Source: Pseudomonadota bacterium (lineage in GTDB: Bacteria; Pseudomonadota; Gammaproteobacteria; Burkholderiales; SG8-39). From it: a stretch of DNA of 11,242 bases. The notes under the pieces were generated by a model. That model had not been told where the DNA came from, did no database searches, and was given only the letters and a program-made list of their open reading frames with translations. Below, piece after piece: positions 1-5,198 of the stretch (position 1 is its first letter; each line of letters starts with the position of its first letter). The stretch is from the NCBI GenBank assembly GCA_003242425.1, contig QGUL01000023.1, positions 1-11,242 on the forward strand, written 5' to 3'. The translations under genes were made by a program, and so were the position numbers.

Positions 1-152
1 GCCGCGAAGCGCTCCAGGACATGGTCCGGTCGCGAACGCCGGTGCGCCCCCCCGGCGCGCGCACGGCGAGCTGTCTGCGGCATGGCGGTTGCAAGGAGCG
101 AGCACAACGGCGCCTTACCGGCGTTTTCCTCATCAATCAAGGAGCTCAACCT
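1..152. other. Upstream flank with no supportable gene
   Basis: This GC-rich flank contains a run of seven C at 47-53. Several frames stay open through it, but none shows a recognisable protein family, a convincing start or biased composition. It could be the end of a gene lying outside the window or the leader of the entericidin-like gene. The only functional element I support is the ribosome binding site AAGGAG at 139-144, which serves the ATG at 153. I see no convincing sigma-70 promoter. Confidence 0.4.
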
Positions 153-284
153 ATGCGCAAAGCTATTACGGCCCTGCTGATCGCGGCCTTTGCACTGATC
201 GGCTGCAACACCATGGAAGGCGTCGGCAAGGACGTTCAACGTGGTGGCGAGAAACTCGAAAACGCCGCGGACCGCAACAAGTAA
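153..284 (+). CDS. Entericidin A/B family small lipoprotein
   Basis: This 43-residue peptide has a lipoprotein signal: MRK, a hydrophobic core at residues 4-16, and a lipobox ending LIGC with the lipidated Cys at 18. The mature part, CNTMEGVGKDVQRGGEKLE, matches the entericidin pattern of CNT, a G-x-G-x-D motif and a short amphipathic helix. In E. coli, EcnA and EcnB are membrane-anchored antidote and toxin peptides linked to stationary-phase lysis. In most proteobacteria the single homologue is simply a stress-induced envelope lipoprotein, which I infer here because only one copy is present. The ATG at 153 is chosen over an upstream in-frame start because it follows AAGGAG (139-144) and gives an exact signal peptide. 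Its neighbours are other small stress genes. I cannot say from sequence whether it is EcnA-like or EcnB-like. Confidence 0.85.
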   Translation: MRKAITALLIAAFALIGCNTMEGVGKDVQRGGEKLENAADRNK

Positions 285-338
285 GCCGCAACGGCGCCGG
301 CGGAGTCCTCGAGCACAGGCAGGGCACGTGGCTTGCTC

Positions 339-353
339 GCATAGAGGCTATGC
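339..353. promoter_or_regulatory. Perfect 6-3-6 inverted repeat upstream of DUF1328 gene
   Basis: GCATAG, then AGG, then CTATGC form a perfect inverted repeat 60 bases upstream of the DUF1328 start at 414. The short spacer fits a dimeric regulator's operator better than an RNA hairpin, and no T-run follows it. No regulator can be assigned from sequence. Confidence 0.3.
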
Positions 354-413
354 CGCGGCCGCAACGCCGGCTTCGGAACGGATGCAATGCCCGGCCTACG
401 AAAGGAGCGACTC

Positions 414-575
414 ATGCTGAATTGGGCGATCGCGTTTTTCATCATCGCTATCATCGCTGCGATCTTCGGTTTCGGCGGCATTGCCGCCGGCGCGGCCGAG
501 ATAGCGAAAATCCTGTTCTTCGTCTTCCTGGTTCTTTTCCTGGTTTCGCTCATCACCGGCTTGCTGCGAAGGTAG
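414..575 (+). CDS. DUF1328 (YtjA-type) small membrane protein, copy 1
   Basis: This 53-residue, almost entirely hydrophobic peptide starts [10 protein letters not shown]. It has two predicted membrane helices, at about residues 3-22 and 30-49, separated by the glycine/alanine motif [15 protein letters not shown] that marks the DUF1328/YtjA family. The C-terminus is basic (LLRR). The usual length is 50-60 residues, so the protein is complete. It should sit in the inner membrane as a hairpin. Its biochemical role is unknown, and the family is commonly found among stress-response genes. The start is fixed by AAAGGAG at 401-407, spaced 6 bases from the ATG. A strong intrinsic terminator lies 25 bases after the stop, so it probably forms a short transcript alone or with the entericidin gene. 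A paralogue lies at 2458-2631. Confidence 0.88.
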   Translation: MLNWAIAFFIIAIIAAIFGFGGIAAGAAEIAKILFFVFLVLFLVSLITGLLRR

Positions 576-599
576 CGGAGGTTGAAACGAGCGAATCGG

Positions 600-630
600 A
601 CGGCCGCCTTCGGGCGGCCGTTTCTTTTCT
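600..630 (+). terminator. Rho-independent terminator after DUF1328 copy 1
   Basis: A perfect stem (CGGCCGCC at 601-608 with GGCGGCCG at 613-620, plus an A-T pair at 600/621) closes a UUCG tetraloop. TTTCTTTTCT follows directly at 621-630. A stable tetraloop, GC-only stem and T-rich tract are the canonical layout. Confidence 0.9.
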
Positions 631-682
631 GGGGCCGGCATGCGGCTTGCGACGGTTATCTCACCTTACAACGGAGTGAAAC

Positions 683-910
683 ATGAACAGCGATCGTTTG
701 GCAGGAAACTGGAAGCAGCTGCGCGGCAAGATCAAGGAGCAGTGGGGCAAGCTCACCGACGACGAGCTGGACGTGATCGACGGCAAGCGCGAGCAGCTGA
801 GTGGCAAGATCCAGGAGGCGTACGGCATTACGAAGGACGAAGCCGAACGCCAGCTCGACGAATGGGAGCGCCGCAGCCTCGGCGGTTCGCAGCGCGACGA
901 TTTCGTATGA
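683..910 (+). CDS. CsbD family stress-response protein
   Basis: This 75-residue hydrophilic, helical protein has no signal peptide or membrane segment. It has the CsbD (YjbJ-type) layout: an N-terminal MNSDRLAGNWKQLRGKIKEQ motif and then an internal repeat in which GKIKEQWGKLTDDEL at residues 15-29 is echoed by GKIQEAYGITKDEAE at 41-55. The founding member is a sigma-B-controlled general stress gene in Bacillus, and E. coli YjbJ is an abundant stationary-phase protein. The molecular function is unknown. The ATG at 683 follows CGGAGTG at 672-678. The last 83 bases overlap the 3' end of the histidine kinase gene on the other strand, so the two transcripts are convergent and complementary there. 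A palindromic terminator begins five bases after the stop. The neighbourhood of entericidin and DUF1328 genes supports a general-stress role. Confidence 0.9.
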   Translation: MNSDRLAGNWKQLRGKIKEQWGKLTDDELDVIDGKREQLSGKIQEAYGITKDEAERQLDEWERRSLGGSQRDDFV

Positions 911-2339
911 CCGCATGCCCGCCGGCGGGCATCGTTTTCCGCCGCCGCAGTCGAGCCGACAGCGGCGTAGTTTCGATGTCGCCTTGCACGACCGGTACGA
1001 ACGCCTCGATGCGCGTGCCGCCTTCTGCCGGAGTTTCGATGCGGAACGTGCCGCCCAGACCCATCACACGTTCGCGCATTCCCAGAATGCCGTGTGAGAG
1101 CGGTTCCGTCTTCACTTCCGCGCCTATCCCGATCCCGTCGTCCCGGATGCTCAACCGAACGCCCTGACGTTCGAGCGTAAGCTCGACCCAGACTTGTCGC
1201 GCCCGCGCATAGCGCACGATGTTGGTGAGGGCCTCCTGCACGATGCGGAACAGCGCGATCGCCACTTCGCTCGGCCACTCGGGTTCCTCCTCCGGGACGC
1301 TGATGTGCGCGCGCAGGCCGGCACGCTGACACACTTCCGACGTCTGCCACTCGATCGCGGCGCCGAGCCCCAGATTGTCGAGCAGAGTAGGGCGCAAATC
1401 CTCGATCAGACGTCGCTTGATCTGCACGCCCTCGTCGAGGGTCAGCAACAGCCGCCGGAGTGTCGCAGAGATTTCCGGTTCGAGGGCGGAGAGGTGCTGT
1501 TGCACCCACGCGGCGTCCATTTTGGCCGATACCAGGATCGCGCCGAGCTCGTCGTGAATGTCGCGCGCCAGGCGGGACTTCTCCGTCTCCTGTACCGACT
1601 GCAGATGGCGGTAAGCGCGCGACAGTTCGGCAGTGCGTTCGCGCACCGTGCGCTCCAGTTCCGCCTTGTGCTCCAGGAGCTGCCGGTTCGCCTGTTCGCG
1701 TAAACGCGCATCGCGCAATGCGAGCAGGTAGACGGCGCCGAGCAGGAAGAGGTTGAAAGCGCTCGACAGCGCCATGCCGAAGCGCGAATAGAGGATGTCC
1801 TGTTCCCAGAGCGTCCACAGCGCACCGGCATGCGCGCGCTCGTGTGCGGTGAAGCGCTGCAGCTCGGCGCGCAGCTCGTCCATCGTCTCCTTGCCCACGT
1901 CGGTTTGCTCCAGCCTGAGCGCCGCTTCGGGCCCGCGTTCGCGATGCAGTGCGAGCGCCGTTTCGATTTCGGCCATGCGCGTGTCGATGAGCAGGCCGAT
2001 GCGGTCCGCGCGTTGAAGCTGCTCGGATGCAGAGGCGGGGACGAGGGCTTGAAGCTGCCGCATGCGGTCGCTGAGTTTCTGGACGGCGAGCTTGTAGGGC
2101 TCGAGATACTCGGCGCGGCCGGTGAGGACGTAGCCGCGCTGTGCGGTCTCGGCGTCGAGCACGAGAGTCTGGATTTCGCGGGTCAGTTCCTGCAGCCCCA
2201 GTGAGCGGCGCGCGTACGCGCCGGCCTCATAGAGGCGCTCGTGGCTGAATTCGGAGAAGACCAGCACGCCGAGCGATACCAGCGCCGCGAGCAGCAGCGG
2301 CAGCGCCAAGCTCCGGCGATTGAAGGCGACAGGGTCCAT
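828..2339 (-). CDS. CHASE3-type membrane sensor histidine kinase (NarX/LiaS class, HisKA_3)
   Basis: This is a 503-residue membrane sensor kinase. Helix TM1 spans about residues 11-29. A periplasmic helical region at 30-185 contains LVLDAETAQRGYVLTGR, the signature of CHASE3 sensor domains. TM2 spans about 187-208, followed by a coiled-coil linker at 212-250. The HisKA_3 dimerisation box is RLARDIHDELGAIL with phospho-acceptor His262. The HATPase_c domain has the N-box IVQEALTNIVRYA (Asn373), DDGIGIG at 400-406 and HGILGMRERV at 416-425. These are hallmarks of kinases that pair with NarL/FixJ-type response regulators, but none is encoded nearby. The catalytic fold normally ends near residue 450; here about 50 Arg-rich residues follow and cross the csbD terminator into the csbD gene. 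The ATG at 2339 gives a proper TM1, but its ribosome site is weak. It may sense envelope or redox stress for the surrounding small genes, which is inference. Confidence 0.88.
   Translation of the reverse strand: MDPVAFNRRSLALPLLLAALVSLGVLVFSEFSHERLYEAGAYARRSLGLQELTREIQTLVLDAETAQRGYVLTGRAEYLEPYKLAVQKLSDRMRQLQALVPASASEQLQRADRIGLLIDTRMAEIETALALHRERGPEAALRLEQTDVGKETMDELRAELQRFTAHERAHAGALWTLWEQDILYSRFGMALSSAFNLFLLGAVYLLALRDARLREQANRQLLEHKAELERTVRERTAELSRAYRHLQSVQETEKSRLARDIHDELGAILVSAKMDAAWVQQHLSALEPEISATLRRLLLTLDEGVQIKRRLIEDLRPTLLDNLGLGAAIEWQTSEVCQRAGLRAHISVPEEEPEWPSEVAIALFRIVQEALTNIVRYARARQVWVELTLERQGVRLSIRDDGIGIGAEVKTEPLSHGILGMRERVMGLGGTFRIETPAEGGTRIEAFVPVVQGDIETTPLSARLRRRKTMPAGGHAVIRNRRAANRRGCGAPIRRAGVRLRPS
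915..939 (+). terminator. Palindromic terminator after csbD-family gene
   Basis: An 18-base perfect palindrome (ATGCCCGCC at 915-923, GGCGGGCAT at 924-932) can fold with a CCGG loop and a 7-bp stem. CGTTTT follows, giving a short T-run on the plus strand only. It begins five bases after the csbD-family stop. The same bases encode part of the C-terminal tail of the opposing histidine kinase, so the element is bifunctional. Confidence 0.6.
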
Positions 2340-2457
2340 GTGCCCGTAGATGTCCTACAAATTAATCGGCGCTGCACCGACCGCGCGTAGCCGCACGCCG
2401 CTCTAGCATTGCGCTTTGCGCCCGTCGTCACGGGCCATGAGACGAGAGGAGTCACGC

Positions 2458-2631
2458 ATGCTGAAGTGGGCCCTGATTTTTTTCCTGATCTCGGTAGTGG
2501 CCGGAGTATTCGGCTTCACGGGTATCGCGGCGGGCGCGGCGGGCATCGCCAAGGTACTGTTTTTCCTGGCGCTGTTTCTCTTCCTGGTGTTCCTGGTGCT
2601 GGGGGTCACCGTGGCCAAGAAAGTCCTTTAG
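2458..2631 (+). CDS. DUF1328 (YtjA-type) small membrane protein, copy 2
   Basis: This 57-residue hydrophobic peptide begins [10 protein letters not shown] and carries the family core [15 protein letters not shown] between two membrane helices (about residues 4-22 and 31-51), ending in a basic AKKVL. It is clearly paralogous to the peptide encoded at 414-575: the FGF-x-GIAAGAA-x-IAK core is shared, while the ends differ. That suggests an old duplication rather than a recent one. The start follows GAGAGGAG at 2444-2451. It is divergent from the histidine kinase gene, with 118 bases between the two starts. That short region could carry promoters for both, although no strong hexamer pair is visible. 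It converges on a lipoprotein gene across a strong hairpin. Function is unknown beyond inner-membrane location and frequent association with stress genes. Confidence 0.88.
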   Translation: MLKWALIFFLISVVAGVFGFTGIAAGAAGIAKVLFFLALFLFLVFLVLGVTVAKKVL

Positions 2632-2654
2632 CGCCGATGCCGCCCCGGAAATGA

Positions 2655-2680
2655 GCAAGGCCGGCTGATGCCGGCCTTGC
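2655..2680. terminator. Hairpin between convergent genes, possible bidirectional terminator
   Basis: A perfect 11-bp stem (GCAAGGCCGGC at 2655-2665, GCCGGCCTTGC at 2670-2680) closes a TGAT loop between the DUF1328 copy 2 stop (2631) and the minus-strand lipoprotein stop (2696). The downstream T-tract is poor on the plus strand and only TCATTT on the minus strand. It may act as a weak bidirectional terminator or as a 3'-end stabilising structure. Confidence 0.6.
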
Positions 2681-2695
2681 GTTCGGCGTTGCGGC

Positions 2696-2974
2696 TTAAG
2701 GCGCGGGTCGGGTTCTTTCGCCCGTATCGCCCATGTCCGGACCGGTTCCTGCGCCGGGGCTTGCCGGATCGGAAGGCGTGCCCGACATGGAGCCGCTGCC
2801 TGTGCCTGGTGCGCCCGGCGCGGTGGTGCCCGGGTTTCCGGGTGAGCCGGTCGCTCCCGTTCCGCCGCTGTAGGCGCCGGGGTCCGAGGTGCGCGGCTCT
2901 TCGACGTTGTCCCCGCATGCGGCCAGCCCGCAGAGGGACAGTACGGCTGCGGCGGCAATCAAGCATTTCTTCAT
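2696..2974 (-). CDS. Small Gly/Pro/Thr-rich lipoprotein
   Basis: This 92-residue protein has a textbook lipoprotein signal: MKK, a hydrophobic stretch, and lipobox LAAC with the lipidated Cys at 20. The mature part is low-complexity, rich in Gly, Pro, Ser, Thr and Ala with scattered Asp/Glu (for example GTTAPGAPGTGSGSMSG), and it has no recognisable fold. It is therefore a probable membrane-tethered, disordered peptide of unknown function, perhaps a spacer or surface-associated lipoprotein. I chose the ATG at 2974 over the in-frame ATG at 3046 because AAAGGAG lies 8 bases upstream on the minus strand and the signal peptide begins exactly there. It is convergent with DUF1328 copy 2 and divergent from the DUF883 gene across about 300 bases. 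Low-complexity lipoproteins diverge quickly, so homology searches may be uninformative. Confidence 0.75.
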   Translation of the reverse strand: MKKCLIAAAAVLSLCGLAACGDNVEEPRTSDPGAYSGGTGATGSPGNPGTTAPGAPGTGSGSMSGTPSDPASPGAGTGPDMGDTGERTRPAP

Positions 2975-3275
2975 TTCGCGTCTCCTTTGTGGTTTGACGA
3001 ATGACCGCCTGCGCAAGGGAGCATGTTGACTATTGCGCAGCGACATAAGGAGTGCCTAGCAACTCGCATGCTCCGTACGGCGCTGTCTGCATTCGCCGAC
3101 GCTTGCGCAAAGCGCGTGGACGCGCCTCATGGCACTCGACAGCCAAGTTACGCGGCGCCAAGGGGCTTCACCATCGGTGAAGGACGCGAATACTTGTCGG
3201 ATTTGTCCGACGCGCCATCGTTCCGGCACGCGGAATGCAAAGCACTGGCGTGCCTTGAAAGGAGACGCCGCGCAT
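2975..3275. other. 301-base divergent intergenic region
   Basis: This region separates the minus-strand lipoprotein start (2974) from the plus-strand DUF883 start (3276) and should hold both promoters. Open frames cross it, but they have no family signature or ribosome site. Visible elements are the lipoprotein ribosome site, TTGACT at 3026-3031 without a matching -10, an inverted repeat at 3196-3211, and the DUF883 ribosome site GAAAGGAGA at 3257-3265. I see no RNA gene. Confidence 0.5.
3196..3211. promoter_or_regulatory. Inverted repeat upstream of DUF883 gene
   Basis: GTCGGA (3196-3201) and TCCGAC (3206-3211) are perfect inverted arms separated by TTTG, 64 bases before the DUF883 start. 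The region also reads as a near direct repeat (TTGTCGGA, TTTGTCCGA). It is a candidate operator. No T-run follows, so it does not look like a terminator. Confidence 0.3.
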
Positions 3276-3617
3276 ATGCCTAACCGAGACCTCCAGATCC
3301 CGACCGAGCAGAGCGTGACGCAGGAGTTCAACCGCTTCCTTGCAGACGTCGAACAGCTGCTGAACAGCGCGCGCCAACTGACCGGCGACAGCGCCGCGCT
3401 TGCGCGCAAGCGGCTCGAAGACAAGGTCGCGCAGGCGAAAGTGCGGCTCGAAGCGATGCGCAGCACCGCGGCCGAGCGCGGCGACTGGTATGCGCAGCGG
3501 ACCAAACCGTGGTGGGCGAACCGGTCGGTACGGATCGTCGGCCTTGCGGCGCTCGCCGGTGCGCTGATCACCGGCGTGCTCGTGGCGCGTCGTTCGCTGC
3601 CGCGGCGGGGCGAATAG
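3276..3617 (+). CDS. DUF883 / ElaB-YqjD-type membrane-anchored protein
   Basis: This 113-residue protein has a hydrophilic, helical N-terminal part (about residues 12-75, rich in Ala, Arg and Glu, likely coiled coil) and one C-terminal membrane helix, roughly residues 84-105 (RIVGLAALAGALITGVLVAR), ending in a short basic tail. A long helix, then a WW/N-R-S junction, then a glycine-rich tail anchor is the DUF883 layout. In E. coli, YqjD, ElaB and YgaM are stationary-phase inner-membrane proteins, and YqjD binds ribosomes through its N-terminal part. The same role is possible here but not shown. The ATG at 3276 follows GAAAGGAGA at 3257-3265. The bacterioferritin-like gene begins 28 bases downstream, so the two are likely co-transcribed. 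Confidence 0.85.
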   Translation: MPNRDLQIPTEQSVTQEFNRFLADVEQLLNSARQLTGDSAALARKRLEDKVAQAKVRLEAMRSTAAERGDWYAQRTKPWWANRSVRIVGLAALAGALITGVLVARRSLPRRGE

Positions 3618-3645
3618 CGGACATGCATCGAAAGAAGGAGCAGCG

Positions 3646-4182
3646 ATGAGCGGGTTTCTCTCAGACATTCAGACCATCCGTCAACGTGCGCGGCAGCACA
3701 TCGAACAGGGCGCCGTAACGGCGGGTTACGCGGCCGACCGCGAGACCGTGCTGCGGCTGCTGAACGAGGCGCTGGCGACCGAGCTGGTATGCACGCTGCG
3801 CTACAAACGGCACTATTTCATGGCGACCGGCATTCATTCCGAAGCGGCGGCGGCCGAGTTCCTCGAGCATGCCAACGACGAGCAGGAGCACGCCGACCGT
3901 ATCGCCGAACGCATCGTGCAGCTCGGCGGCGAGCCGAATTTCAATCCGGAAGGCTTGAGCATGCGTTCGCACGCCGAATACGTGGAAGGCGGTACTCTGC
4001 GCGAGATGATCGAGGAGGATCTGGTCGCCGAACGCATCGCCATCGAAAGCTATCGCGAGATCGCGCTCTACATCGGTGACAAAGATCCGACCACGCGGCG
4101 GCTGTTCGAGGAAATCCTCGCGGCCGAGGAAGAGCACGCCGAAGATCTGGTATCCCTGCTGGGCGGCTTGCGCAGCGACTAG
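3646..4182 (+). CDS. Bacterioferritin-like ferritin-fold protein lacking the haem-ligand Met
   Basis: This 178-residue ferritin-like four-helix protein can be aligned by eye with E. coli bacterioferritin. All six di-iron (ferroxidase) ligands are present: Glu46 (in ATELV), Glu79 and His82 (in DEQEHAD), Glu129 (in VAERIA), and Glu161 and His164 (in EEEHAED). The conserved Tyr near the site is Tyr53. The methionine that follows the second Glu in Bfr and ligates inter-subunit haem is Gln80 here, so haem binding in the Bfr manner is not expected. An N-terminal extension of about 28 residues precedes the first helix. It should oxidise Fe(II), possibly storing iron or removing peroxide; it could also be a Dps-like or other di-iron protein. 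The ATG follows AAGAAGGAG at 3632-3640. The DUF72 gene starts 19 bases after its stop, suggesting one operon with the DUF883 gene upstream. Confidence 0.88.
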   Translation: MSGFLSDIQTIRQRARQHIEQGAVTAGYAADRETVLRLLNEALATELVCTLRYKRHYFMATGIHSEAAAAEFLEHANDEQEHADRIAERIVQLGGEPNFNPEGLSMRSHAEYVEGGTLREMIEEDLVAERIAIESYREIALYIGDKDPTTRRLFEEILAAEEEHAEDLVSLLGGLRSD

Positions 4183-4201
4183 CCGCTGCAACGCCGCGAC
4201 C

Positions 4202-5143
4202 ATGATCCGTATCGGCATTTCCGGCTGGCGCTACGAGGGATGGCGCGGCGGCTTCTATCCTGAGGGACTTCCGCAGCGGCGTGAGCTGGCCTACGCCGCA
4301 TCGCGGCTGCCGAGCATCGAAATCAACGGGTCCTTCTACTCCCTGCAGCGGCCGGAGTACTACGAGGCCTGGTACCGGGAGACGCCGCCGGGCTTCGTCT
4401 TCAGCGTCAAGGGCAACCGCTACATCTCCCACGTGCGCCGTCTGCGCGATGTCGAGACGCCGTTGGCGAACACGTTCGCATCCGGCGTTTTCCGGCTGCG
4501 CGAGAAGCTGGGACCCTTTCTCTGGCAGTTCCCGCCCAACCTGCGCTACGACCGCGAACGCTTCGAAGCCTTTTTCCGCATGCTGCCGCGCGACACGGAG
4601 CAGGCGGCGGCACTGGCGCGGCGTTCCAGCGACTGGATGAAAGACCGCGCGGACTGGAGCGTGGACGAACATCGCCCCTTGCGCCACGCCGTCGAAGTGC
4701 GCCACGAAAGCTTCGTCGATCCCTCCTTCGTCGAGCTACTGCATGGTCACGACATCGCCTGGGTCATCGCCGACACCGCCGGCAAGTGGCCCTACAAGGA
4801 GGACATCACTGCGGACTTCGTCTACATCCGCCTGCACGGCGAAACCGAGCTCTACGCCAGCGGCTACGACGAAGCGAGCCTCGAACGATGGGCGGCACGT
4901 ATCCGTGCCTGGGCGTCGGGCGGCGAACCGCCGGACGCCGTCAAGATCGCGCCCGAAGCTTCGCCTGAACGTCGCGACCGCGACGTCTATTGCTATTTCG
5001 ACAACGATTACAAGGTGCGGGCGCCTTTCGACGCGCAGACGCTCATGCGCATACTCGGTTTGAGTTGGAATCCGGAGTCAGTGGAGCCGACTGCGCCGCG
5101 CCGGTCAAGGCGTGGAACCGAGGCTCGCGCGCCTTCGAACTGA
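4202..5143 (+). CDS. DUF72 (YecE-type) TIM-barrel protein
   Basis: This 313-residue cytoplasmic protein has the DUF72 motifs in order: the N-terminal strand IRIGISGWRYEGWRGGFYP, EINGSFYSL at 40-48, FSVKGNRYISH at 67-77, FLWQFPPN at 106-113, HAVEVRHESF at 162-171, DFVYIRLHG at 205-213 and YCYFDNDY at 263-270. The fold is a TIM barrel with a conserved internal pocket, and the enzymatic reaction is not established. The start at 4202 is preferred because the family sequence begins exactly there (MIRIGISGWRY); earlier in-frame residues read through the ferritin gene and match nothing. No good ribosome site is visible, so translation may be coupled to the ferritin-like gene ending 19 bases upstream. 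The last 25 residues are an Arg/Pro-rich tail beyond the usual fold. Confidence 0.9.
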   Translation: MIRIGISGWRYEGWRGGFYPEGLPQRRELAYAASRLPSIEINGSFYSLQRPEYYEAWYRETPPGFVFSVKGNRYISHVRRLRDVETPLANTFASGVFRLREKLGPFLWQFPPNLRYDRERFEAFFRMLPRDTEQAAALARRSSDWMKDRADWSVDEHRPLRHAVEVRHESFVDPSFVELLHGHDIAWVIADTAGKWPYKEDITADFVYIRLHGETELYASGYDEASLERWAARIRAWASGGEPPDAVKIAPEASPERRDRDVYCYFDNDYKVRAPFDAQTLMRILGLSWNPESVEPTAPRRSRRGTEARAPSN

Positions 5144-5198
5144 GTCGGGGAACGCTACCCCGTGAGGCCGCGTCCGGAAGGTCCATTGAGGCGGTACG

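Noticed and set aside
661..1818. Minus-strand 385-codon frame overlapping the kinase
   Set aside because: It is a shadow in another frame of the histidine kinase, whose His, N and G boxes lie in the 828-2339 frame.
2346..2358. GTAG-N5-CTAC dyad just upstream of the kinase start, reminiscent of NarL/FixJ-type sites
   Set aside because: It has only 4-base arms and lies within about 20 bases of the ATG, so it is too weak to call an operator.
3023..3283. Possible 86-residue gene in the divergent intergenic region
   Set aside because: It has no ribosome site or family signature, and it overlaps the DUF883 start in another frame.
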